Below are positions 8,474 through 16,691 of a DNA stretch of 26,315 nucleotides, one piece after another. Both the position numbers and the translations under genes were made by a program. Position 1 is the stretch's first letter. Each line of letters opens with the position of its first letter. This DNA is from a virus. The stretch covers positions 1-26,315 of IMG/VR virus record IMGVR_UViG_3300026114_000153. One strand, written 5' to 3'. The notes below the pieces were generated by a model that saw only the letters and a list, made by a program, of their open reading frames with translations, was not told the origin of the DNA and made no database searches.

Positions 8474-9620
8474 ATGTAAATTTATAACAAATGGCATGGC
8501 AATACGATACGATGGGGTAATAAGACCATGTTGTGCATGGACAGTTGATGAAAAGTGGAAAAAAGAAAATCATTACAGTAAAATCACTGACATTGAAAAC
8601 TGGCATAATTCCCCACAAGTATTAGAAAAACGAAAAATGTTAGAGCGAGGGGAGTGGCCTACCAATTGTGTCAAATGTCAACATGCAGAGGAATCTGGCA
8701 GAGATGATAGTATGCGTGGCAATGGAAATAATGCGTACTATGATTATAGTGAAAAAGACATTACAATAGAAATACGCCCGGGAAGTGTATGTAACTTTGC
8801 TTGCCAAAGCTGCTGGCCTGACGCTAGTACTCGTGTAAAACACTTTATGGACAAGGCTGGATTAATAGATAAAAATGAAGTTGATGCAGCATCAATAACA
8901 GATTTTGAATTTCTCACACCAGTCTCACACAGAATTAAAGATATTGTTTTATTAGGCGGAGAACCATTTTACGATAAAAATTGTTTAAAATTTTTGAATT
9001 GGGCTACAGAAAACATTAATGCCAACATTATGATTTTTACTAATGGGCTATATATTGATTATAATTTTATTGAAAAATACAAATCAAAAATTACTTTAAT
9101 ATTTAGCATTGATGCAATCGGAAGACCCGCAGATTACATAAGATACGGCAGTCAATGGGAAAAAGTAAAAGAAAACTATTATAAAACAAGAAAATATGAA
9201 AATACTGAAGTAAGAGTAAACATAACCACTTCAGCATATAACTTTTGTTATCTAGAAACATTATTAGACTTTTTTAAAAATGACTGGCCTGACTTAATAA
9301 CATTTGGGTACGCAAGTGAACCACATCTTCAACCAGATGTAATTCCGATTGAAAAAAGATCAGTTATTGTTGAAAGTTTAGAAAGAATACCTGAGAAGAT
9401 TTGGAAATCAAATATACACAAAGACCAACAGCACAACACATCTAATTCTATTAATAGTATTATAAACAGTCTAAAAACTAATAGTTTTAATATTGAACAA
9501 TATGATTATTTTTGTTCTTATATAGAAAAAATGGACAAGGTCAAAAAAATCAAAATAAAAGATTATTGCCCAGAACTGTGTGATATTTTATTTCACCACA
9601 ATACAAAATTCATAAATTAA
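8466..9620 (+). CDS. Radical SAM protein with N-terminal twitch/SPASM half
   Basis: The 384-residue protein has an unusual order: an N-terminal auxiliary-cluster region with C4, C22, C23, C68 and C71 (pattern GVIRPCCAW and NCVKCQ), then the radical SAM core with C109, C113 and C116 (VCNFACQSC) and GGEP at 164-167. From memory this arrangement matches phage proteins annotated as twitch-domain radical SAM enzymes. Further cysteines near the C-terminus (FCSY, DYCPELC) may complete a second cluster. The reaction and substrate are unknown. It starts inside the asparagine-synthetase-like gene, so both are probably translated together, and the sliding clamp gene follows after 24 bases. Confidence 0.85.
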   Translation: MLECKFITNGMAIRYDGVIRPCCAWTVDEKWKKENHYSKITDIENWHNSPQVLEKRKMLERGEWPTNCVKCQHAEESGRDDSMRGNGNNAYYDYSEKDITIEIRPGSVCNFACQSCWPDASTRVKHFMDKAGLIDKNEVDAASITDFEFLTPVSHRIKDIVLLGGEPFYDKNCLKFLNWATENINANIMIFTNGLYIDYNFIEKYKSKITLIFSIDAIGRPADYIRYGSQWEKVKENYYKTRKYENTEVRVNITTSAYNFCYLETLLDFFKNDWPDLITFGYASEPHLQPDVIPIEKRSVIVESLERIPEKIWKSNIHKDQQHNTSNSINSIINSLKTNSFNIEQYDYFCSYIEKMDKVKKIKIKDYCPELCDILFHHNTKFIN

Positions 9621-9644
9621 TAATATTTTAAAAACGGAGAAATT

Positions 9645-10376
9645 ATGAGAGATCAATTACTAGATCTAATACAACACACCTATCACCTTGGCTGCATTGA
9701 CCTTGTTAAAATTACAGGAACAGCAAGCGAAACAGCAATCAGTGCAGTTGCTGAAGATAGATCAGTTGTTGTGGATGCAAAGTATTCACAACCTATGAAT
9801 GAATTTCAAGGAACATTTGGAATGCCAAACCTTGCAAAACTCAAAATTCTACTAAATCTTCCTGAGTATTATGAGAATGAAAAAATAGAAGTTAATCATC
9901 AAAGTCGTAACGGCGAAAGTGTTCCGGTAGGAATTCATTTTGAAAATGCTACTGGTGACTTTAGAAACGATTATCGATTCATGGCACAAGAAGTTATTAC
10001 AGAGAAGTTAAAAACACCCAAGTTTAAAGGTGCAAACTGGGACGTAGAATTTGAACCAACAATGGCTGGCATTCAGCGGCTTAAAATGCAAGCACGAGCC
10101 AACTCAGAAGAATCAAACTTTCAAGTTACTACTGACTCGGGCAATTTAAAGTTTTTATTCGGCGACCGTAGCACGCACGCTGGAGAATTTGTATTTCAAT
10201 CTGACGTGTCTGGAAATCTCAAGGGACGTTGGCTATACAAAGTAACGCAGGTAATCAACATCTTAGATTTGGTTGGCGATAAAACTATGCGTATTAGTGA
10301 TAGTGGAGTTGCACAAATCACTGTAAATTCTGGTATTGCTGAATATAATTATATCTTGCCAGCATATACACAGTAA
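9645..10376 (+). CDS. 45: Sliding clamp gp45
   Basis: The 243-residue protein fits the T4 gp45 trimeric processivity clamp (228 residues), a ring that tethers gp43 to DNA and, in T4, also activates late transcription. Recognisable elements include the N-terminal domain stretch FQGTFGMPNLAKLKILLNLP, with the Leu-rich helix after a strand, the interdomain segment EFEPTMAGIQRLKMQA, and the strand-rich second domain ending IAEYNYILPAY. The protein is beta-rich without membrane segments. CGGAGA before the ATG supports the start. The stop overlaps the sulfotransferase-like gene by one base (TAATG). Position near polymerase and the overall replication context support the call. Confidence 0.85.
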   Translation: MRDQLLDLIQHTYHLGCIDLVKITGTASETAISAVAEDRSVVVDAKYSQPMNEFQGTFGMPNLAKLKILLNLPEYYENEKIEVNHQSRNGESVPVGIHFENATGDFRNDYRFMAQEVITEKLKTPKFKGANWDVEFEPTMAGIQRLKMQARANSEESNFQVTTDSGNLKFLFGDRSTHAGEFVFQSDVSGNLKGRWLYKVTQVINILDLVGDKTMRISDSGVAQITVNSGIAEYNYILPAYTQ

Positions 10377-11014
10377 TGTTAGATTTTTACGTCAAGCGTA
10401 GAGATTTTGGTTATAGTAGTGGATTCTTATCCCCAGACACAACAAAATTTTATATTAATATTCCAAAAAGTGCCAGCACGTTTGTTGGTTCTTGGTTGTT
10501 ATCATCTGGATGGACATCAACAACAATAGGAAGATGGGGAACTAATTGGAATAATATTAATGAAGTTATAATTGTGATGCGAGATCCGCTTGATAGATGG
10601 ATTTCGGGCATGTCACAATATATTAAAGGCAATATTTTAGAATCTGATAATCCAGAAAATTTTGCAGCCGACTACACAGATTTAACAGAAAAAATTATAG
10701 TGGATAATTTAGACATATTTGATGATCATGTATGGCCTCAGCATTGTTTTTTTGAAAACATTTTGCCCGAAGCCAAGCGAAAATACATATATGTCAATTC
10801 TAATCTTGAAGAAACACTAACGCGAGAATTAAATTTGGTATGGCCCGTTCCATCAGATGTTGATTTTAATAAAAGTGAAGATGACCCAGACTTAAGAGAA
10901 CTAAAACAGTTCTTTGCTGAGCGTGTTCAAAAAAATAATAATCTTCGTGCTGCAATACAGAATATATACAAGCGAGACTATGAAATTATAAACAATAATT
11001 GCGTAGTTTGTTAA
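10376..11014 (+). CDS. Sulfotransferase-like protein
   Basis: The 212-residue protein shows the two PAPS-binding signatures of sulfotransferases: a 5'-phosphosulfate loop after a strand (INIPKSASTFVGSWL, loop at 30-36) and a 3'-phosphate site (VIVMRDPLDRWISG at 65-78, with the RDPxxR-type motif and following Ser). The family transfers sulfate from PAPS to hydroxyls or amines of carbohydrates, lipids or proteins. It is short but not clearly broken, and ends CVVC. The substrate cannot be inferred, though nearby sugar-modifying genes make a glycan plausible. The one-base overlap with gene 45 suggests both are translated from one message. Confidence 0.75.
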   Translation: MLDFYVKRRDFGYSSGFLSPDTTKFYINIPKSASTFVGSWLLSSGWTSTTIGRWGTNWNNINEVIIVMRDPLDRWISGMSQYIKGNILESDNPENFAADYTDLTEKIIVDNLDIFDDHVWPQHCFFENILPEAKRKYIYVNSNLEETLTRELNLVWPVPSDVDFNKSEDDPDLRELKQFFAERVQKNNNLRAAIQNIYKRDYEIINNNCVVC

Positions 11015-11042
11015 ACTCACCAATAATGTAAAAGAGGAAAAA

Positions 11043-11234
11043 ATGAGTGAAGCAGTAGATAAAATCTTTGATGATTTAGACAATTTTAAAGACTTTTGCC
11101 GAGACTATGGATATCGGTACAATGAAAAAGATCTTTATAATTGGAAAAGTTATGCATGGCAACAGTATAACAAATTTCTTAATGGCAAAAATGTAAAAAA
11201 CATGTGGGAACAAGACAGCAAACGCTTTGGCTGA
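11043..11234 (+). CDS. Small conserved hypothetical protein
   Basis: A 63-residue aromatic-rich soluble protein (DLDNFKDFCRDYGYRYNEKD then YAWQQYNKFLNGK). GAGG at 11034-11037 supports the ATG. The pattern looks like small proteins I recall from T4-like marine phages, but with no known role. Its stop overlaps the beginning of the epimerase gene by 8 bases. Confidence 0.6.
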   Translation: MSEAVDKIFDDLDNFKDFCRDYGYRYNEKDLYNWKSYAWQQYNKFLNGKNVKNMWEQDSKRFG

Positions 11235-12213
11235 TCAAAAGTCTGATATATTGTCGGTTGTTGTAACAGGTGCTGCTGGTTATATCGGCGGCCAGACTGT
11301 CTTAGAATTTTCTGATGCAGGATATGATGTCGTAGGGATAGATATTAAACAACCGCGAAAATCTGTATTACATGCAATGTCAAGATTTGTGACAGTAAAT
11401 TTTTCTACAGATCGTGCAACTGACGAAATATCTAAATCTAATCCAATAGCCATTATTCACTGTGCAGGAAGCAGCCTTGTTGCACCTAGTGTTGATGATC
11501 CAGAGTCATATTACACAAATAACTTTATCAAAACAAAGCGACTGCTGGATAACCTGTTAGAAACCAGATCTTGTTCTAAGATTATTACCAGTTCAAGTGC
11601 CGCTGTTTATGGAAATCCTATTCAAACCCCTATATCTGAAAACTCTCCATGTGCCCCAATATCTCCATACGGAGAGAGCAAACTCATGGTAGATATGTTG
11701 CTATCGGCTTACCACAAAGCATATGGTATAGATTATGTTGCCTTTAGATACTTTAATGCTTGTGGTGCTGACCCACAAAACCGCCACGGTCAAGATTCAG
11801 ATGCAACACATATCATTGCTCGTATCACCAATAGTTTAAAAAACGATAAACAATTTATCCTTAATGGAAAAAACTATGATACGCCTGATGGAACGTGTAT
11901 AAGAGATTATATTCATGTTTCAGATATTGCACGTGCACACAGACTTGCAGTTGAAAATGAGACAGAATCTCGACCATATAATCTTGGCAGTAGCACAGGA
12001 TTGAGTAATCTTGATATTATTAATCAAGCACAAAAAACTATTGACAAAGATTTACTTTGGAAATATGGTGAAGAACGCGATGGCGACCCAGACATACTCA
12101 CTGCTGATGCAGAGGCATTTAGGCAACAAACTGGGTGGGGACCAACTTGGGGGATTGATGACATTATAATCCACGCTTGGAATTGGCAAACACAAAGCAT
12201 AGGCAATGCCTAA
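11227..12213 (+). CDS. galE: UDP-glucose 4-epimerase (GalE family)
   Basis: This 328-residue protein is an extended short-chain dehydrogenase of the GalE type (E. coli GalE has 338 residues), which interconverts UDP-glucose and UDP-galactose or their N-acetyl forms. It has the NAD-binding TGAAGYIG loop at 14-21, D39 after strand 2, the SSSAAVYG motif near 122-129 and the catalytic YGESK (Y148, K152). Typical GalE segments follow: FRYFNACGADP, DGTCIRDYIHVSDIA and YNLGSSTGLSN. No in-frame ATG exists near the N-terminus; TTG at 11227 overlapping the previous stop is taken, with TTG at 11251 as an alternative. It would feed glycan synthesis together with the glycosyltransferase at 15839. Confidence 0.92.
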   Translation: MADQKSDILSVVVTGAAGYIGGQTVLEFSDAGYDVVGIDIKQPRKSVLHAMSRFVTVNFSTDRATDEISKSNPIAIIHCAGSSLVAPSVDDPESYYTNNFIKTKRLLDNLLETRSCSKIITSSSAAVYGNPIQTPISENSPCAPISPYGESKLMVDMLLSAYHKAYGIDYVAFRYFNACGADPQNRHGQDSDATHIIARITNSLKNDKQFILNGKNYDTPDGTCIRDYIHVSDIARAHRLAVENETESRPYNLGSSTGLSNLDIINQAQKTIDKDLLWKYGEERDGDPDILTADAEAFRQQTGWGPTWGIDDIIIHAWNWQTQSIGNA

Positions 12214-12436
12214 TTCTTACAATTCAAAGTTGGTTAACAATACACAATTTGTACCTATTGTGGCCAACGAAGATATTAATGACCACCACGCTGAAATAGT
12301 TGAGTGGTGTGAATATCATGGCATTGAAGCGAAATTTGCTGGTATGTGGATTGTCACTGACAAAGTTAATCAATACTCACTCTGGGAAATTAACGATCCA
12401 CAACATTTAGTTGTGTTTAAACTTAAATGGTCATAG
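12206..12436 (+). CDS. Small hypothetical protein
   Basis: A 76-residue acidic protein that starts within the last codons of the epimerase gene (8-base overlap). It reads as a small alpha-beta domain (IVEWCEYHGIEAKFAGMWIVTD then LWEINDPQHLVVFKLKW), with no signal peptide or membrane segment. It is probably translated by coupling, since no Shine-Dalgarno sequence is evident. Function unknown. Confidence 0.6.
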   Translation: MPNSYNSKLVNNTQFVPIVANEDINDHHAEIVEWCEYHGIEAKFAGMWIVTDKVNQYSLWEINDPQHLVVFKLKWS

Positions 12437-12442
12437 TTAGTA

Positions 12443-12706
12443 ATGCAAGTTATAGTACATGAGTTTTATGTTTATGAAATAGAAGACCCAGATATTCATG
12501 CTGCAACATCCCTATATAACTGGGAAAGCACTGAAAAAGGTCAGTGGGCTTTTAAAAATTCACTTTCAACGCCGACATGGCACAGATGTCACTGTGGTCA
12601 TTCGCTGGGGTGGAAATATATCGTAAAGGCTGAACTTGAAGGTGCAACACTAACTGAATGGTTATTAAAACACGAATCAACAAAATCCAAATATAAGTAC
12701 AATTGA
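12443..12706 (+). CDS. Small conserved hypothetical protein
   Basis: An 87-residue protein with many aromatic residues and a cluster CHCGHS near residue 52 that could bind a metal. The N-terminal half has the pattern 'FYVYEIEDPDIHAATSLYNW', then a region (SEKGQW-like: STEKGQWAFKNS) that I recall from small conserved proteins in T4-like cyanophages. Its stop directly abuts the ATG of the aminotransferase-like gene (TGAATG). Function unknown. Confidence 0.6.
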   Translation: MQVIVHEFYVYEIEDPDIHAATSLYNWESTEKGQWAFKNSLSTPTWHRCHCGHSLGWKYIVKAELEGATLTEWLLKHESTKSKYKYN

Positions 12707-13327
12707 ATGAGCTTTGACACCCTTTTTAAATTTGAAGAAAAATTAGCACAATATACTGGAGCACCATATGCAATAGCAACTGACTGCTGCACACATGCTA
12801 TTGAATTGTGCATGCTTTATGACAATGTGAAAGTCACACAGTTTACTTCCCGAACCTATCTCTCTGTTCCAATGACTCTACATCGTTTGGGTATAAAATT
12901 TGATATGTTTGATCATATATGGACAGGAGAATATAAATTTGAAAATACACGTATATGGGATTCCGCCAGAAGACTAGAGCCTAGAATGTATCGTAAGGGT
13001 CAAATGCAATGTTTGAGTTTTGGTTATTCCAAGCCCTTACATCTAGGCAGATGTGGTGCTATACTATTAGATGATAAGGCTGCATACCATCTAATCAGCG
13101 AAATGCGTGCTGATGGTAGAGCACTTGAAAAAAGCCCATGGTCATTACAAAAACATTTTTACCTTGGTTATCATTATTGTCCAACCCTAGAAACATGTCA
13201 GTTGGGCATAGATAAGTTAGACAGGGTTGTCCCGCAATGCCAAGTTGGCAGTTACCCAGACTGCCGACAATTCATGTTCTCAGAACGCAGTAAAAATCTA
13301 CATTCTTCACAATTAAGCTTATTCTAA
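12707..13327 (+). CDS. Minimal DegT/DnrJ/EryC1-type aminotransferase-like protein
   Basis: The 206-residue protein reads as a reduced member of the PLP-dependent sugar aminotransferase family, usually 370-390 residues. It begins at the family's 'E-x-x-A-x-Y-x-G-A-P-Y-A-I-A-T' region, where the usual SGT is replaced by TDCCTHA. The PLP-pyridine acid appears in WDSARRLE (D85), and the Schiff-base lysine fits K109 in SFGYSKPLHLGRCGAIL. The C-terminal small domain is missing, yet the frame is intact. Such short DegT-like proteins are, from memory, found in marine phages. Full-length relatives aminate nucleotide-linked keto sugars, which would suit the neighbouring epimerase; whether this small form is active is uncertain. 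Confidence 0.65.
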   Translation: MSFDTLFKFEEKLAQYTGAPYAIATDCCTHAIELCMLYDNVKVTQFTSRTYLSVPMTLHRLGIKFDMFDHIWTGEYKFENTRIWDSARRLEPRMYRKGQMQCLSFGYSKPLHLGRCGAILLDDKAAYHLISEMRADGRALEKSPWSLQKHFYLGYHYCPTLETCQLGIDKLDRVVPQCQVGSYPDCRQFMFSERSKNLHSSQLSLF

Positions 13328-13337
13328 TTTTTTATTC

Positions 13338-13366
13338 TTGACAACAATAATGTCAGGATGTATATT
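13338..13366 (+). promoter_or_regulatory. Sigma70-type promoter for the lipoprotein gene
   Basis: TTGACA at 13338-13343 and TATATT at 13361-13366 are spaced by exactly 17 bases. The predicted transcript would start near 13373, 25 bases before the lipoprotein ATG at 13398. The presence of a private host-type promoter supports independent expression of this gene. Confidence 0.75.
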
Positions 13367-13397
13367 AATTGGGTGTTCAACTTTAAACTCAATTAAA

Positions 13398-15797
13398 ATG
13401 AAAAATTATACACCAATACTTTTCGTCTCATTATCATTGCTAACCGCCTGTGGTGGTGGCGGGGGAGCATCTGGACCAACAGTCAGCAATAATGTTCCCT
13501 CTGAACGAACAGTTATTATCGGAGATTATACGCCTGTTGTAATTGAGACATATGACCCGGTTGAGGGTGCTATTACCGCTACACCCGACGATGAAATCTA
13601 TACACAGGATTTAAACAAATCTGGTGCAGAGGAAGTGGTCATTGCGGGCCGCAGTAGCCAGTCGTTTGATATGGAGACCGATGACATCAACACGTGGCAG
13701 AACTACGAAATGCAAGTCTATGGCTGGAACACCGGAGACTTTAGCAATGAGACGGAGTCATGGTTTGAAGGAACTGAAAATAGTATCTTAGGCACTGAGC
13801 CTAGCGTTCATTTTGCTGACTTTGATGGTGATGGCCATGTAGATATGGCTGTTCCACATGGTACAGACATGGACCTTTATGGGCCGAGTCATGTCTATTT
13901 TAACACTGGTTCAAGTTCTTTTGAGCGAGTTCAAATAGATCACAAGGATACATGGGCCCATGATGCGGCGGTTGCCGACTTTAACGGAGATGGGTTTGAT
14001 GATTTTCTCGTAGGAAGTTTTAGGGGAAACATGTCACTTTCGCTCGGAGCAGCGGATCGAACTTTTGAGATGTATCAATCTGATAATTCCCCCACCGGGG
14101 TTGGAATTGCAGTTGGTGATTTTTTAGGTGACGACACTGTTAGTATTATCACAACCGCAGGGGGGAACAAACAAGAATTATATACGTGGAATATTGAAAA
14201 TGATGAGTTAGTGTTAACTCGTGAATCTGTTCTTCCCGATGTTCGATTTGAACTCTCTAAATGGGATGACGAGCGAGCGGCACAAGAGGACGAGTATTCC
14301 ACTATCAGGGCTATCACGTTTGATTTTGATAATAATGGCATCGATGACGTTGTTACTATTAGTACTCTTGATAAAGATGATAATGTTCATGGTTATACCG
14401 AGGTTCAATTCCTTCAAAACGACGGTTCTGGGAATTTTACTGACGTAACTGATAATATTTTAAAAGATTTTGATACTAATCAACTTGCCCCGTACAATCC
14501 CGTATTGGTCGATGTCAATGATGATGGATTGATGGATATTCTTTTAAGTAGTATTGCATTTGCAGAAGAACCATCGACTTCAATTCTTGTCCAAGAGGCA
14601 GGAGGCACATTTAGGGAGCAATTTGTCGATGAATTTTCGGCGTATAATGACACTCTCAATAGTTTAGGCGACGACAACTTGGTCGCTGACCCAGTACATT
14701 CTATAGTTTCCGGCCCTGATAATACTCGTTACTTGGTGAGTGTTGGGCTAGTTACGGACCAAGAATCAGGAGATTATAAAAATCGTGTTTTCTTATCGGA
14801 AATTGGTAATGAAGGGACAATCACAGTCTCAAATACGGTTTCTGCACTAAAAGCCCAGTGGCCATGGATAACAGATTCACAGGCTCAAGAGATTCTTTCT
14901 CTTACATCCTCGGGAATAGTGGAGGGAATGCCTGTCATTGATTACTATAAAGCGATGTCTCCTGTTGGAAACTTGTCCTTAGTAAGCAAAGGTGGAAAGA
15001 AATTTTACACTATTGCGGGTCACGTCTCTGGTGTTAAATTAGGTAATAACGTCCCTGTCTTGGCCACAGATAGTGTCGGCAGAACCTTCTCTGTCAACTT
15101 AGATAGGTCTGTGTATACAGCAGCAACCAGTTGGGATACATATACTAGCCACATTGATCAATCCTTTGTAGATTACAATGTGCGGTCGTCTAACCTAGTG
15201 GGTGGTAAAAATCTTTTATTGGGTGGGGTATCTCTGCACCAAGAGAATGCTGATTTAAATAATTATAGCCTCTCGCTGCCAACTGTAAAAATTAGCGAAA
15301 ACGCATTTTTGACAGCATCATTTACCGAGGTAGACTTTAGCCCATGGTTAAGTATGTCTGGCATATGGGGAGAAGTAAATAAATCAAATATTACAGAAGG
15401 AACTCTAACTGTAAAAGAAGGCAATTGGATAGCAAATACTGGAATCATGCATACCCAAACAAGTATTAATCCGGGATTAATCACGTCTGTTAATGACATT
15501 TATGCAGCGTGGGGGGATTTTGGATGGCGACACAAAAATAACAAATTTGGAGTATACGGTGGTATTGATCCAGTTGTTGTTTCTGGCTCCGTTAATGTCT
15601 CATTGCCAGAGGCCGTAGATAATAATGGCAATGTATCGTATTCCAATAATGAAATTTCATTGTTTAGTGTTAACAATTACTATATTAGAACGCATGCCGA
15701 GCATAGCTTTTCCGATGGTTTGAGTGTAATAGCTAGTGGAATTGTTAGGCAAAATAATAAAAATAATCTCGTGGTTAACGTAAACTGGGAATTTTAA
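13398..15797 (+). CDS. FG-GAP repeat lipoprotein with beta-rich C-terminus
   Basis: The 799-residue protein begins with a lipoprotein signal peptide: a hydrophobic stretch then LLTAC (lipobox, C18) followed by five Gly, so it should be lipidated and exported. Calcium-binding FG-GAP/VCBS-type repeats follow, with FADFDGDGHVDM near 139-150, VADFNGDGFDDFLVG near 192-206, FDFDNNGIDDVV near 314 and VDVNDDGLMDILLSS near 370. The last 250 residues are rich in alternating hydrophobics, Gly and aromatics and end WEF, as outer-membrane beta-barrel or autotransporter-like domains do. ATG 13398 is chosen because an upstream TTG at 13338 is part of the promoter. GC counted on lines at 13801, 14881 and 15061 is 45-47%, against 28-35% in neighbours, suggesting recent acquisition. 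Role unknown: adhesin, receptor masking or exclusion are possibilities. Confidence 0.85.
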   Translation: MKNYTPILFVSLSLLTACGGGGGASGPTVSNNVPSERTVIIGDYTPVVIETYDPVEGAITATPDDEIYTQDLNKSGAEEVVIAGRSSQSFDMETDDINTWQNYEMQVYGWNTGDFSNETESWFEGTENSILGTEPSVHFADFDGDGHVDMAVPHGTDMDLYGPSHVYFNTGSSSFERVQIDHKDTWAHDAAVADFNGDGFDDFLVGSFRGNMSLSLGAADRTFEMYQSDNSPTGVGIAVGDFLGDDTVSIITTAGGNKQELYTWNIENDELVLTRESVLPDVRFELSKWDDERAAQEDEYSTIRAITFDFDNNGIDDVVTISTLDKDDNVHGYTEVQFLQNDGSGNFTDVTDNILKDFDTNQLAPYNPVLVDVNDDGLMDILLSSIAFAEEPSTSILVQEAGGTFREQFVDEFSAYNDTLNSLGDDNLVADPVHSIVSGPDNTRYLVSVGLVTDQESGDYKNRVFLSEIGNEGTITVSNTVSALKAQWPWITDSQAQEILSLTSSGIVEGMPVIDYYKAMSPVGNLSLVSKGGKKFYTIAGHVSGVKLGNNVPVLATDSVGRTFSVNLDRSVYTAATSWDTYTSHIDQSFVDYNVRSSNLVGGKNLLLGGVSLHQENADLNNYSLSLPTVKISENAFLTASFTEVDFSPWLSMSGIWGEVNKSNITEGTLTVKEGNWIANTGIMHTQTSINPGLITSVNDIYAAWGDFGWRHKNNKFGVYGGIDPVVVSGSVNVSLPEAVDNNGNVSYSNNEISLFSVNNYYIRTHAEHSFSDGLSVIASGIVRQNNKNNLVVNVNWEF

Positions 15798-15838
15798 ATT
15801 ATTTTAGAATTTATAATTACTTTTGGTAAGTATTTGCT

Positions 15839-16687
15839 ATGCAATTAATATCAGCCGACTCAACACTGGGCATTTCAATATTGTTACCGACACGCGGCAG
15901 AACTGAGCAATTATTAAAAAGCCTCAACAGCCTAATAACGACAGTGTCTGATACTTCTAATATAGAAATACTTCTTGCGTTTGATAGTGATGACACAAAA
16001 AGTTTTGAATATTTTAGTACTAATATTATTCCCGAATTGGAAAAATACGGGGTTTCCTATACGGCACTGAAGTTTTCTCCACTGGGGTACACTCGCTTAA
16101 ATGAATATATAAATCACTTGGCGGGACATGCACGGGGCCGATGGTTATTTTTTTGGAACGACGACGCCGAAATGCAATCAAAAAATTGGGATAAAGAATT
16201 TTATAAACAAGATGGAAATTTTCGTGTACTAGCGGTGCACACTCATAATGAACATCCATATAGTATTTTTCCAATTGTTCCCATTGAGTGGTATAAATTA
16301 TTAGGTTATTTGAGCAGACATCCTCTAAACGATGCAGAAATTTCACAAATTGCATATGTATTAGGAATATTTGAAAAAATTGATGTGTGGGTTGAGCATG
16401 ATCGCTTTGACTTGACAGGCAATAATCATGACAATACATTTGAGTCTAGAAGACTTTTAGAAGGAAATCCTGCACAACCCGGAGATATTGCACACAAGGA
16501 TGCAAGAACAAAACGATACCAAACAGCGGATCGGATTGCGTGGTTTTTAAAAATGCAAGGTATATCTGTTAAGCCATGGATAGATTATTTGACCGGCGAA
16601 AGAGATCCATGGGAAGATATAATGGCGGCTGATATAAACAACCAAATGCAGTTAATTAATTTAAAAAAATACGATCAAGAAAAATAG
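15839..16687 (+). CDS. Family 2-type glycosyltransferase
   Basis: The 282-residue protein has a GT-A fold start: GISILLPTRGRTEQLLKSL at 11-29, a second strand ILLAFDSDD (44-52) and the acidic cluster WNDDAEM (106-112), which sits where the DxD metal and sugar-nucleotide site of family 2 enzymes lies. It probably transfers a sugar from a nucleotide donor. The C-terminal half has WVEHDRFDLTGNNHDNT. There is no membrane segment. The start has no strong Shine-Dalgarno sequence. It lies 41 bases after the lipoprotein gene and 4 bases before an SGNH-like gene. The donor might be supplied by the GalE-type epimerase, but acceptor and product are unknown. Confidence 0.8.
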   Translation: MQLISADSTLGISILLPTRGRTEQLLKSLNSLITTVSDTSNIEILLAFDSDDTKSFEYFSTNIIPELEKYGVSYTALKFSPLGYTRLNEYINHLAGHARGRWLFFWNDDAEMQSKNWDKEFYKQDGNFRVLAVHTHNEHPYSIFPIVPIEWYKLLGYLSRHPLNDAEISQIAYVLGIFEKIDVWVEHDRFDLTGNNHDNTFESRRLLEGNPAQPGDIAHKDARTKRYQTADRIAWFLKMQGISVKPWIDYLTGERDPWEDIMAADINNQMQLINLKKYDQEK

Positions 16688-16691
16688 TTGT

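Noticed and set aside
13338-13397. Upstream TTG start for the lipoprotein, giving an MSGCILIGC-containing leader
   Set aside because: This stretch contains the -35 and -10 elements of the promoter, and the lipoprotein signal peptide starts properly at ATG 13398.
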